From the NCBI GenBank assembly GCA_031266115.1, contig JAISBQ010000342.1, forward strand, positions 1 through 11,369: a stretch of 11,369 nucleotides of DNA, read 5' to 3'. Origin of the DNA: Bifidobacteriaceae bacterium. Its GTDB lineage: Bacteria; Actinomycetota; Actinomycetes; Actinomycetales; WQXJ01. Below are positions 1 through 6,894 of the stretch, in pieces (positions within the stretch are counted from its first letter, which is position 1; each line of letters starts with the position of its first letter). The notes below the pieces were generated by a model that made no database searches, was not told the DNA's origin, and worked only from the letters and a program-made list of their open reading frames with translations. The position numbers were made by a program, and so were the translations under genes.

Positions 1-57
1 CACTCATCCATCGGGTACCGGCCACCAGACGAACACGAACAGGAGTACCATCACACA

Positions 58-81
58 CGAGTCAGCCACCAGGCCGACTCG
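58..81. other. Small inverted repeat (possible terminator)
   Basis: CGAGTC (58-63) pairs with GACTCG (76-81). An inner GCC/GGC pair closes an ACCA loop, separated from the outer stem by one A-C mismatch. There is no T-tract on either side. It lies just past the end of the Fic-like reading frame on the minus strand, so it could be a terminator for that frame or simply an unrelated hairpin. Positions 1-83 otherwise show no recognisable gene. Confidence 0.3.
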
Positions 82-83
82 AC

Positions 84-827
84 CTAACACGAGTCTCCAC
101 AAGACCCAGCAGGGTTCACACGGCCCTGGTCTGGGAGTGGCCATATCCAGGGGTGTGCCGGACCCGTGCCAACAGCGTGCCTGATGGTCTGTTGGCGCGG
201 GTTTGGTACTGCTCGTGGCGCTGCGGGCGGGATTGGCGCACCCTCAGGTGGACTCACCCTCCGGCAAAGCAAGACAAGACACAGGTCGCGCCGGCGCCGA
301 GATGCCTCGCCGTGTGTCTCCTGCGCGAACACGTCATGGACGTAGGAGACCCAGGCCAACCCGCGTTGCATCGCGCGGACCGTCGCGATCTGCTCACGGA
401 GTTGGTCAACGAAGCCCTCGGCCGCGTAGCGAATAAACGCCTCCGGTCCCCCTTGCGTCGCGGATCCGGCGTCGAGGCGGCGGTGGTAGACGGCGCACGT
501 GGCGTTGTAGTGGTTCGACAGGAGCTGGCTCGACAGCCACGAGACGGGCCCCGAATTCGCGAGGACGGCGGTCTCGAGTGCCCGCGCCGTGAGTCCGTTG
601 CCGTCGCCGAAGGGGCGGATCCAGGCGACATATAGATGCCCCAGGACCGCGGCGTAGAAGGTGTGAACAAAGCGGACCTCGTGGGTGGCGTCGGAGGAAT
701 CCGCAACGTTGAGGAAGACGTTGATCCACTCGCAAAGGCGTTCCACCAGGTAGGGAACGTCTTCGGGTGGGGCTGCCCGGTAGCGTCCGACCACGAGTTG
801 ACGGGTGGTGACCTCTCCGGGGACCAC
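84..827 (-). pseudogene. Degenerate Fic-domain protein remnant
   Basis: This resembles the core of Fic-family (AMP-transferase fold) proteins. It has a PYLVERLCEWIN helix, then the Fic motif region, then SNHYNAT, FIRYAAEGFVD and a RRRRDL stretch, all in the usual order. Intact members read HPFxDGNGR at the active site. Here the motif is RPFGDGNGL (591-617), so the catalytic His has become Arg (CGC, one change from CAC) and the last Arg has become Leu. Two other usually conserved positions also differ: the Arg after NAT is Cys, and the YY pair is YH. Similarity continues upstream of the nominal GTG at 827 to about 863 in the same frame (TGQW, then GEVTTRQLVVG), but a stop at 930-932 closes that frame with no ATG, so the N-terminal part is missing. 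After about position 270 the protein stops resembling the family; the remaining tail is probably out-of-frame or unrelated sequence. I call it a pseudogene. A short, catalytically dead Fic-like protein that is still made is less likely. Confidence 0.75.
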
Positions 828-1024
828 CTGCTCGCCACTATGTGTCCACTGTCCTGTCCAGGCTGATGTCGGTTCGGCGAGATCGGCGGGGGCGGACCGA
901 TTTGGGGCCCAATCTGGATGTGACTGGGATCACCTGCGCGAAGGGGTGTGCAATGCCGCGCGATGCGCTTGACTTGGTGGTGCAGCCGAACCCCCGCGTC
1001 ATACTGGGGCGATGAGGACCGCGG

Positions 1025-1056
1025 GGGCCGGCTGTATAACTTCCTCAACCGGCCGT
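1025..1056 (-). terminator. Possible terminator of the NimA-like gene
   Basis: GGCCGG and CCGGCC form a 6-bp stem around a 17-base loop at the end of the minus-strand gene; the loop contains its TGA stop (1045-1047). A second, longer inverted repeat lies just beyond it: CCCCCGCG at 991-998 with CGCGGGGG at 1020-1027. Neither has a T-tract, which is common for actinobacterial terminators but leaves the call weak. Confidence 0.3.
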
Positions 1057-1542
1057 GGGCGCATCCGAAGGCGGAGCGTTCCGCTTGGCGGTCACCGAGT
1101 CCACGCGTAGCCGCAGTACCGCGACGAAGTCCACGGGCTTGGCAGAGAAGTCGCTATCCAGATGCGGCGTGAACCTTTGGGCAAACAGGGTCAGGGCCTG
1201 GCGCTTCACCGCAAGATCCCGGCACGGTTCGATCCAGCCGCGGCCCATCACACTCTCGTAGTAGGTGGTGGTGTTGCACGGATCGTCCGTGGGGCTCACT
1301 CCGAGCATCCGGTCCACCTCGAAGCTGGCCGGTGCACCCTCGCCGATGAGATCGCCCCTGTGCCCCGCGCTCGCGCCATGGAAGTAGACGGTGAACCGTT
1401 CCCCGTCCCGTTGGTACACCATGTGCATGGGTACTACGTAGGGGACGTCGCCATCCATCAAGCCGAGACGCCCGATGGCGCACCCCTGGAGAATCCGTTC
1501 GATCTCGTCAGGCGAACTCACGTCGCGGTCATGGCGTCGCAT
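1045..1542 (-). CDS. Pyridoxamine 5'-phosphate oxidase family protein (NimA-like)
   Basis: A 165-residue protein of the flavin-binding split-barrel superfamily, closest by eye to the NimA/Pyridox_ox_2 group. These small cytoplasmic proteins bind FMN or a related cofactor; some members reduce nitroimidazoles, but most have no known substrate. The N-terminus MRRHDRDVSS matches the usual start of this group. It is followed by LGLMDGDVPYVVPMH (residues 26-40), YFHGASAGHRGDL (53-65), SFEVDRM (73-79) and TYYESVMGRG (93-102), all typical. The length is normal. I chose the ATG at 1542 because a purine-rich AGGGAAGGGAG lies about ten bases upstream and the family homology begins exactly there; a longer reading frame upstream adds only unconserved residues. 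It stands alone, divergent from the tRNA and regulator to its right. Substrate unknown. Confidence 0.87.
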   Translation of the reverse strand: MRRHDRDVSSPDEIERILQGCAIGRLGLMDGDVPYVVPMHMVYQRDGERFTVYFHGASAGHRGDLIGEGAPASFEVDRMLGVSPTDDPCNTTTYYESVMGRGWIEPCRDLAVKRQALTLFAQRFTPHLDSDFSAKPVDFVAVLRLRVDSVTAKRNAPPSDAPTAG

Positions 1543-1630
1543 CGCGGTGCCGCTCCCTTCCCTCGGACCAATGCCGGGCGCCGCCATCGGCGACGCGGCC
1601 GGAGACAGGCTAGTGCATGGCGTGGCACAC

Positions 1631-1659
1631 TTGACGACTGCGGGCCCGCTGGCTTGATC
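1631..1659 (+). promoter_or_regulatory. Candidate promoter of tRNA-Gln
   Basis: TTGACG (1631-1636) is a five-of-six match to the -35 consensus. It is followed by 17 bases and TTGATC (1654-1659) as a weak -10. Transcription would start near 1666, leaving a short leader before the tRNA at 1675. The -10 match is poor, so this is tentative. Confidence 0.35.
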
Positions 1660-1674
1660 GGAGCGCCCCAACAT

Positions 1675-1746
1675 TCCGCCTTGGTGTAATGGCAGCATGC
1701 AGGCCTTTGGAGCCTTGCGGTCTAGGTTCGAGTCCTGGAGGCGGAG
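1675..1746 (+). tRNA. tRNA-Gln (anticodon TTG)
   Basis: A complete cloverleaf can be drawn. The acceptor stem is TCCGCCT (1675-1681) with AGGCGGA (1739-1745), fully paired. The D arm is GTGT/GCAT with loop AATGGCA. The anticodon loop is CTTTGGA (1705-1711) with anticodon TTG at 1707-1709. The T arm is CTAGG/CCTGG around TTCGAGT. The discriminator base is G (1746), as expected for tRNA-Gln, and CCA is not encoded. The GTGTAATGGCAGCA run is typical of actinobacterial tRNA-Gln. One oddity is that the first anticodon-stem pair (1700 with 1716) is a C-T mismatch, leaving four good pairs. It decodes CAA. Confidence 0.87.
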
Positions 1747-1766
1747 CGGGTCGCGGACTGTGCGGC

Positions 1767-2462
1767 ATGATTGACGTCATGGCCACCGCATCGAGCTCCA
1801 ATCAGCGCGCCCGAATGACCGCGAGCGAGCGACGTGAGCAACTCCTCACCGTCGCCTGTTCGCTGTTCGGGGAGCGAGGATTCGAGGGCACCAGTGTCGA
1901 GGAGATCGCGACCCGTGCCAGCGTCTCCAAGCCCGTGGTGTACGAGCATTTCGGCGGGAAGGAAGGCATCTATGCGGTGGTGGTGGACCGTGAGATCGCC
2001 GCTCTGCTGGGTGCGTTGACCACTTCGCTGCGTTCACCCGGGCACCCGCGCGCGGTGGTCGAACGTACCGCACTCGCTCTCTTGGACTACATCGAGAACA
2101 ACGAGGACGGGTTCCGCGTGTTGGTCCGCGATTCCCCGGTCGCCGAGGCGACGGGCCCCTTCCACTCGATGCTCGGCGATATCGCCACCCACGTCGAGGA
2201 CCTACTCGCCGAGCAGTTTGCCCGCCGGGACCTGGATCCTTCCACCGCGCAAATCTATGCGCAGATGCTGGTGGGCATGATCGCGTTCACCGGCCAGTGG
2301 TGGTTGGAGGAGCGCACTCCGGACAAACGAACCGTCGCCGCCCACCTGACCAACCTCGGCTGGAACGGTCTGCGGAGCATGGAACGCAGCCCGGTCCTGA
2401 CGGACATGTCGATCTCCACCGAACCCCGTCGATCGTCCACTCCCCCGACCGTCACGGGATAG
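1767..2462 (+). CDS. TetR/AcrR-family transcriptional regulator
   Basis: A 231-residue one-component repressor. The N-terminal DNA-binding domain is clear: SERREQLLTVACSLFGERGF (about residues 20-39) is helix 1 with the usual AxxLFxExGF pattern, followed by TSVEEIATRASVSKPVVYEHF (42-62), the helix-turn-helix. The C-terminal half (about 75-215) is the helical ligand-binding and dimer domain, which is too variable to name a ligand. No strong ribosome-binding site is visible; ATG codons at 1767, 1779 and 1815 are all possible, and I give the longest that clears the tRNA. An 8-bp palindrome TGACGTCA (1772-1779) overlaps the first two. The gene begins 20 bp after tRNA-Gln and ends 19 bp before the ABC-F gene, so it most likely controls the operon it heads, by analogy with other TetR genes. 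The inducing molecule is unknown. Confidence 0.9.
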   Translation: MIDVMATASSSNQRARMTASERREQLLTVACSLFGERGFEGTSVEEIATRASVSKPVVYEHFGGKEGIYAVVVDREIAALLGALTTSLRSPGHPRAVVERTALALLDYIENNEDGFRVLVRDSPVAEATGPFHSMLGDIATHVEDLLAEQFARRDLDPSTAQIYAQMLVGMIAFTGQWWLEERTPDKRTVAAHLTNLGWNGLRSMERSPVLTDMSISTEPRRSSTPPTVTG

Positions 2463-2481
2463 CCGGAGACTCAGACCTACG

Positions 2482-4341
2482 ATGCACCTGCTTGGAGCCG
2501 AAGCGCTCACCATTGCCTACCAGGGTCGCGCCATCATCGACGGCGCCAGTTTGGGTATCGAATCGGGCGACCGGATCGGGATTGTCGGCCGCAACGGCGA
2601 CGGCAAGACCACGCTTCTTGAACTCCTCGCCGGCCGGCGCCAGCCGGACTTGGGCCGAGTCACCCATCGCGGAGGTTTGAGCGTTGGGTTTCTCCCCCAA
2701 TCGGGCTTGTCTATCACCACCCCGCCGACGACAGCCCAGCCATCCACGTCCGCAGCGCCGAGGACCACGGTGGGCAGCGTGATCGTCGGGGAGGGACCGG
2801 AACACGAATGGGCCACCCAGGGGAGGATTCGCGCGATCCTGGCCGGACTTGTCGGCGATCTGGACCTGACAACGCCCCTGGAGTCCCTGTCCGGCGGGCA
2901 GCGCCGACGGGTTGCCCTGGCGGGCGTCCTCGCGGGCGACCACGATGTGCTTCTCCTCGACGAGCCGACCAACCACCTCGACATGGAGGCCATCGCGTGG
3001 CTCGCGGATCACCTCGGGACACGATGGCCGCCCACGGTGGGAGCCCTTGCCGTGGTCACGCACGATCGATGGTTTCTCGACGCCGTGTGCACCTCCACGT
3101 GGGAGGTACACGATGGGCGTGTCGAACCGTTCGATGGCGGCTACGCGTCCTACGTGCTCGCGCGCGTGGAACGCGACAGACAGGCGGCAGCAGCCGAGGC
3201 ACGGCGGCGCGGGATCATGCGCAAGGAGCTTGCCTGGCTGCGGCGCGGGGCACCGGCTCGCACGTCCAAGCCCCGTTTCCGCCTCGATGCAGCCGCTGCC
3301 CTGATCGCCGCCGAGCCCCCACCCCGCGACTCGGTGGAATTGACCCGGCTTGCCACCGCGCGTCTCGGCAAGGACGTGATCGACGTCGTGGACATGTCTG
3401 CTGCCTACGATGACGGTCCCCCAGTGCTCCATGACGTCACCTGGCTGATTGGGCCGGGCGAACGCAGCGGGATCCTCGGAGCCAACGGCGCAGGCAAGTC
3501 GACTCTGCTCGCGGTGATAGCCGGCCGACTCCCGCCGGTGGGCGGACGGGTGAAGATCGGCAAGACGGTCCGGGTGGCGACCCTGGCGCAGGAAGGGGCC
3601 GAGCTGGACCTCGTCGGCGACCTCTGCGCGGACGAGGTGATCGCCGGCCACAAGGCCGCCTACCAGGCCGGCCAGTCGCTCGGCTGGACCGGCGGCGGAC
3701 GGGATGCCACCGCCACACGCGCGGGTGACGAGTTCACCCCCGGCCATATTCTGGAGCGGCTCGGATTCGCGACCGAACACATGCGCACGCCTATCGCCCG
3801 CCTGTCGGGTGGTCAGCGTCGCCGCCTCCAACTCGCGTTGGTGCTCATGGCCGAGCCCAACGTGCTGATCCTCGACGAGCCGAGCAACGACCTGGACACC
3901 GACATGCTCGCCGCGATGGAGGACCTCCTGGACTCCTGGCCCGGAACTCTGCTCGTGGTCACCCATGATCGCTATCTGATGGAACGCGTCACCGACCAGC
4001 AATACGCCATCGTCGACGGTCACCTCCGGATGGTGCCCGGTGGCGTGGAGGAGTACTTGGACCTCGTTGCTGGTGTGGGAGCGGCCGATGGCGCGGCCGA
4101 GCGGCCTGACAGCGCCGGCGCCCGCGTGTGGGCGGCACGCAAGGAGGTGAACGCCATCGAACGCAAGCTCACCAAACTGCGCACCCAGGTGGCCAACCTT
4201 CACGCGGCGATGGCCTGCCACGACCAGGCGGACTACCTCGGGATCGCGAAACTCGCCGAGGATGCGGGCGCGGTCCAAGCCCAGATCGACGCCGCCGAGG
4301 ATCGCTGGTTCGAGCTCGCCGAACACGTGGATGAGGCATAA
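2482..4341 (+). CDS. ABC-F family ATPase, Uup-like
   Basis: A 619-residue protein with two ATP-binding cassettes and no membrane segment, the hallmark of ABC-F proteins, which act on the ribosome rather than as transporters. Domain 1 has Walker A GRNGDGKTT (36-44), signature LSGGQ (136-140), Walker B LLLDEP (157-162) and switch His194. Domain 2 has Walker A GANGAGKST (333-341), LSGGQ (441-445), LILDEP (462-467) and His495. The linker carries ELAWLRRGAPARTSKPR, typical of the Uup subgroup. Residues about 547-619 form a charged, probably coiled-coil tail, also Uup-like. All catalytic residues are present, so it should be active. Family roles include helping stalled ribosomes and, in other subgroups, antibiotic resistance; the Uup-like tail argues for a housekeeping role. 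It follows the TetR gene by 19 bp with a GGAG 13 bases before the ATG, and the next gene begins 2 bp after its stop. The large reading frame on the opposite strand is a shadow. Confidence 0.93.
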   Translation: MHLLGAEALTIAYQGRAIIDGASLGIESGDRIGIVGRNGDGKTTLLELLAGRRQPDLGRVTHRGGLSVGFLPQSGLSITTPPTTAQPSTSAAPRTTVGSVIVGEGPEHEWATQGRIRAILAGLVGDLDLTTPLESLSGGQRRRVALAGVLAGDHDVLLLDEPTNHLDMEAIAWLADHLGTRWPPTVGALAVVTHDRWFLDAVCTSTWEVHDGRVEPFDGGYASYVLARVERDRQAAAAEARRRGIMRKELAWLRRGAPARTSKPRFRLDAAAALIAAEPPPRDSVELTRLATARLGKDVIDVVDMSAAYDDGPPVLHDVTWLIGPGERSGILGANGAGKSTLLAVIAGRLPPVGGRVKIGKTVRVATLAQEGAELDLVGDLCADEVIAGHKAAYQAGQSLGWTGGGRDATATRAGDEFTPGHILERLGFATEHMRTPIARLSGGQRRRLQLALVLMAEPNVLILDEPSNDLDTDMLAAMEDLLDSWPGTLLVVTHDRYLMERVTDQQYAIVDGHLRMVPGGVEEYLDLVAGVGAADGAAERPDSAGARVWAARKEVNAIERKLTKLRTQVANLHAAMACHDQADYLGIAKLAEDAGAVQAQIDAAEDRWFELAEHVDEA

Positions 4342-4343
4342 GG

Positions 4344-5159
4344 ATGGCCAGGGCCAGGCGCCCGACGCCAACGGGCCGAGCCCCACGCGAGTCCCGCCGT
4401 GCAGCGGGACGCCACGATCGGACGGCCGTACGCCAGGCACTCAGCGTGGCGGTCGCGACGGGGCTGTATGGGATCTCCTTCGGCGCCTTGGCTGTGGCGA
4501 GTGGACTGTCCGTGGCTCACACCATGGTGCTCTCGGCCGTGTTGTTTTCCGGAGCATCGCAGTTCGCTCTGGTGGGTGTGATCGGCGCGGGAGGGTCGGT
4601 GGCGGCTGCGGTCGCCTCCGCCGCGCTTCTCGGTGTCCGCAACGGCCTGTATGGGCTCCAGATGAGTCCGCTGACAGGCGCACGGGGGATTCGCCGGCTA
4701 GCGGCGGCGCATCTGACCATCGACGAATCGACAGGCGTGGCGGGAGCACAGGTGACGCCTGAGGCCGCGAGAACCGGGTTTTGGCGGACTGGCCTCGGCG
4801 TTTGGGTGTGTTGGAATGTCTTGACCCTGGCCGGGGCGCTCGCCGGCGATGCGATGGGCGACCCCCGTGCGTGGGGTCTCGACGCCGCCGCATCCGCGGC
4901 GTTCCTTGGCCTGCTGTGGCCACGTCTAGCTCTTGCCGATGAACCACACGCCTCGGCGTCCGCCGTGACGAGCGTTCACCCCAACTCCACGCGTCGCGAC
5001 GCGCAGATGGCCGCGGGGTTGGCGGCAGTGATCGCCATCGCGCTCGTTCCGGTGACGCCACCAGGGGTACCGGTGTTGGGTGCTGTGGCGGCAGCCATTG
5101 TGGTCGGCCTGTGGCGTCCGGGCCAGCGCCTGGCCACACAAGTAGGAGCGAGCACGTGA
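4344..5159 (+). CDS. azlC: AzlC family branched-chain amino acid exporter, large subunit
   Basis: A 271-residue hydrophobic membrane protein of the AzlC/YgaZ (LIV-E) family. With AzlD it exports branched-chain amino acids, and in some bacteria methionine, across the cytoplasmic membrane. A basic, Arg-rich N-terminus (about 1-35) precedes the first membrane helix. Family landmarks include the stretch YGISFGALAVASGLS, FSGASQFALVGV, LLGVRNGLYGLQMSP and the short DES-TG motif in TIDESTGVA. A short soluble stretch, about residues 195-220, separates two C-terminal helical segments. The ATG lies 2 bp after the ABC-F stop, with GAGG about nine bases upstream inside the preceding gene, so translation is probably coupled. 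Its stop overlaps the AzlD start. The exact substrate cannot be read from the sequence. Confidence 0.88.
   Translation: MARARRPTPTGRAPRESRRAAGRHDRTAVRQALSVAVATGLYGISFGALAVASGLSVAHTMVLSAVLFSGASQFALVGVIGAGGSVAAAVASAALLGVRNGLYGLQMSPLTGARGIRRLAAAHLTIDESTGVAGAQVTPEAARTGFWRTGLGVWVCWNVLTLAGALAGDAMGDPRAWGLDAAASAAFLGLLWPRLALADEPHASASAVTSVHPNSTRRDAQMAAGLAAVIAIALVPVTPPGVPVLGAVAAAIVVGLWRPGQRLATQVGAST
5142..5158 (+). promoter_or_regulatory. Ribosome-binding site and GTGA overlap setting the AzlD start
   Basis: AGGAG lies inside the end of azlC, seven bases before GTG at 5156-5158. The GTG overlaps the azlC TGA stop (5157-5159). This decides the AzlD start; a longer in-frame start at 5111 adds 15 unconserved, hydrophilic residues. 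Confidence 0.75.
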
Positions 5160-5479
5160 GCGGTACGGCGATGTGGGTGACGGTCGGCATCGCGAGCGCG
5201 CTGTGTTTCTCGCTCAAGCTCGCTGGATACCTCTTGCCCGCATCATGGCTTGCCAAACCCCGGCTCGCTCCAATCGTCGCCCTGGTCACAGTGGCGCTCC
5301 TGGCGGGGCTTTTTGCGGTTCAGACGCTGACCACTGGCACCGAGCTCGTGGTGGACGCACGCCTACCCGCGGTGGTTGTCGCCGGCGTGGCGCTGTGGCG
5401 GCGCGCCCCATTCATCGTCGTGGTCATCGCTGCGGCTGCGGTGGCCGCCGGGCTTCGCATGATCGGGTGGTGTGCCTAG
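5156..5479 (+). CDS. azlD: AzlD family protein, small subunit of the amino acid exporter
   Basis: A 107-residue, very hydrophobic protein with about four membrane helices, the normal size for AzlD/YgaH. It pairs with AzlC to form the two-component branched-chain amino acid exporter; AzlC alone is generally not sufficient. Recognisable features are MWVTVGIASALCFSLKLAGYLLP near the N-terminus, a central TTGTELVVDARLPAVVVAG and a C-terminal alanine/valine-rich helix ending LRMIGW. The GTG start is fixed by an AGGAG seven bases upstream and a 4-bp GTGA overlap with azlC, so the two proteins are probably made in matched amounts. It is the last gene of the operon; a strong hairpin begins 22 bp after its stop. 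Confidence 0.87.
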   Translation: MSGTAMWVTVGIASALCFSLKLAGYLLPASWLAKPRLAPIVALVTVALLAGLFAVQTLTTGTELVVDARLPAVVVAGVALWRRAPFIVVVIAAAAVAAGLRMIGWCA

Positions 5480-5501
5480 GGCCTGCGAATCGGTGAGCGC
5501 A

Positions 5502-5544
5502 GCCGATGGGACGCCTCCTCGGGTGGATTGAGGCGACCATCGGC
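5502..5544 (+). terminator. Long hairpin terminator after azlD
   Basis: GCCGATGG (5502-5509) pairs with CCATCGGC (5537-5544). After a small GA/A internal loop, CGCCTC (5512-5517) pairs with GAGGCG (5530-5535) around a 12-base loop, giving 14 pairs in total. There is no T-tract directly after it. The position, just after the last operon gene and before a new promoter, fits transcription termination. Confidence 0.7.
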
Positions 5545-5549
5545 GGCGG

Positions 5550-5568
5550 CGTGGACGGCCACGATTTT
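5550..5568 (+). terminator. Second hairpin with T-run after azlD
   Basis: CGTGG (5550-5554) and CCACG (5559-5563) form a 5-bp stem with an ACGG loop, followed by ATTTT. It is short, but the following T-run makes it look like an intrinsic terminator backing up the longer hairpin. Confidence 0.5.
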
Positions 5569-5633
5569 CCGCTGTTCATCAGCCAATATGGTTAAATCGA
5601 CCAGGTCCCCGGCTGGGTTCGCACGATTGCATA

Positions 5634-5642
5634 GAAATATTC
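5634..5642. promoter_or_regulatory. Possible operator upstream of the ROK regulator
   Basis: GAAATATTC is an interrupted inverted repeat (GAA, three bases, TTC) in an unusually AT-rich patch of this high-GC window, eight bases upstream of the ROK gene's -35 element. It could be a regulator-binding site or an upstream activating sequence. Nothing ties it to a named family. Confidence 0.22.
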
Positions 5643-5650
5643 GACTCATC

Positions 5651-5680
5651 TTGACTGAAAACCTGGCCTTGAGTTAGGGT
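5651..5680 (+). promoter_or_regulatory. Promoter giving a probable leaderless ROK mRNA
   Basis: TTGACT (5651-5656) is a near-perfect -35 element. After 18 bases, TAGGGT (5675-5680) fits the actinobacterial TANNNT -10. The GTG start is only seven bases further on (5688), where transcription itself should begin. There is no Shine-Dalgarno sequence, apart from a weak AGGG inside the -10, so the mRNA is probably leaderless. Confidence 0.62.
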
Positions 5681-5687
5681 CGGCGGC

Positions 5688-6863
5688 GTGATTCCTGAGC
5701 GCTCCGCAACGTCGCCGGGCCCCCGATCCCGAACCCGTGAACAGATCTACTGGCGCATCGCCAACGCCCCCGACGGGGTCACGCGCCACGAATTAGCCGA
5801 CCTGTGCGGCATCTCCCGCAGCGGCGTCACCCATGCGGTGGCGCGGCTACTCGCCGACCACCGCGTGATCGAGGACTCTGGCACTGGATCTGGGCCCGGG
5901 TCCGGCTCGGGACGCCCACCAGCACTGTTGCGCCTGCCCACCCGGCCCGGCAACCTCGTGGGAATCGACTTTGGGCACCAGCACGTCGCTGTGGCAGTGT
6001 CCGATACGCGTGGACGGATCCTGAGGCAACGTCGCACCCAGCACGATGTCGATCATGCGGTGTCGCGGGCGATCGACGTGGCCGCAGCGATGGCCACAGA
6101 GCTCATGGGCGAGGTCGGCGCATCGACCCCCGAGCTGACCGTCGCGGGAATCCCGTGCCCGATCAATCGAGAGTCCGGGGCCGTCATCCCGCCGCGGTCC
6201 TTGACCGGATGGCTCGACGTGGATGCCGTCGCCGAACTCGCGGCACGCCTCGGCTGCCCTGTCCACCTCGCCAACGACGCCTCTCTCGGATCCCTCGCCG
6301 AGCTGCGGCGCGGCGCGGGGCGGATGCACCGCGACTTCGTTTACGTCAAGATCTCCCACGGCATCGGCGCGGGGATTGTGCTCGACGGCAAGCTGCGACA
6401 GGGTGCCATCGGCATCGCCGGAGAGATCGGGCACATCTCGGTGCGCCGGGACGGCGACCTGTGCCGTTGTGGCGCCCGCGGGTGTTTGGAGACCGTGGCC
6501 AGCTCGTCAGCATTGCGCAGAGCGCTCGCGTCCGTGATGCCGCCCTCGGCCATCGAGACCCAAACCATCGGCTCAATCACGGAGCCCGCCGCCACGCGTG
6601 TCTTCCTCGAAGCAGGCGCAACCTTGGGACGCACGTTGTGCACCTTGTGCGACGCGCTCAACCCGGCCGTCATCGTGCTCGGCGGCGAAGTTGGCTCGAC
6701 GGTTCCCGCGATACTCCAGGCCGCTCAACAAGCGATCAGCGCTCACACTCAGCCGGCAACCACGACTGGCGTCGCGGTAACCACCGCCACATTCGGCCAA
6801 GACAACGAGGTGACCGGCGCCATCGCCCATGCGACCATCCTGGCCCAGGCCGCCGCCGGCTGA
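5688..6863 (+). CDS. ROK-family transcriptional regulator
   Basis: A 391-residue protein with an N-terminal winged helix (about 17-60: REQIYWRI, TRHELADLCGISRSGVTHAVARLL) and a C-terminal ROK sugar-kinase-like domain (about 90-385). ROK regulators usually repress sugar-use genes and respond to a sugar or sugar phosphate. The ROK signature is intact: GEIGH (245-249), then CRCGARGCLE (259-268), which supplies the His and three Cys zinc ligands. The kinase phosphate loop normally reads DxGGT, but here it is DFGHQHV (94-100). That suggests a regulator without kinase activity, although an Asp in the ANDAS motif remains. The two domains are joined by a Gly/Ser-rich linker (64-76), longer and simpler than usual. 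The GTG start is set by the probable leaderless promoter. No sugar genes are adjacent; the only same-strand neighbour is the EamA transporter 44 bp downstream, which is its most likely local target. Confidence 0.9.
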   Translation: MIPERSATSPGPRSRTREQIYWRIANAPDGVTRHELADLCGISRSGVTHAVARLLADHRVIEDSGTGSGPGSGSGRPPALLRLPTRPGNLVGIDFGHQHVAVAVSDTRGRILRQRRTQHDVDHAVSRAIDVAAAMATELMGEVGASTPELTVAGIPCPINRESGAVIPPRSLTGWLDVDAVAELAARLGCPVHLANDASLGSLAELRRGAGRMHRDFVYVKISHGIGAGIVLDGKLRQGAIGIAGEIGHISVRRDGDLCRCGARGCLETVASSSALRRALASVMPPSAIETQTIGSITEPAATRVFLEAGATLGRTLCTLCDALNPAVIVLGGEVGSTVPAILQAAQQAISAHTQPATTTGVAVTTATFGQDNEVTGAIAHATILAQAAAG

Positions 6864-6879
6864 ACCATCCCCGCCACTT

Positions 6880-6894
6880 CCACCCCGCGGGTGG
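6880..6894 (+). terminator. Short GC-rich hairpin between ROK and EamA genes
   Basis: CCACCC (6880-6885) pairs with GGGTGG (6889-6894) around a CGC loop. With no T-tract and only six pairs it may terminate part of the ROK transcript. It partly overlaps the GGGGAG that serves the EamA gene, so folding could also hide that ribosome-binding site. Confidence 0.35.

Noticed and set aside
254..1048. Alternative 264-residue minus-strand frame over the Fic remnant, considered as the missing Fic N-terminus or a frameshifted continuation
   Set aside because: Its translation is rich in Ser, Pro and Arg and shows no Fic N-terminal features. The recognisable Fic sequence is in the other frame.
1772..1779. 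TGACGTCA palindrome considered as the TetR operator
   Set aside because: It is only eight bases with no extended symmetry, shorter than usual TetR operators, so it is mentioned in the gene entry but not called as a site.
2452..4440. 662-residue open frame on the minus strand opposite the ABC-F gene
   Set aside because: It mirrors a gene with complete paired ATPase motifs on the plus strand, and its translation shows no domain. It is open only because of GC-rich codon bias.
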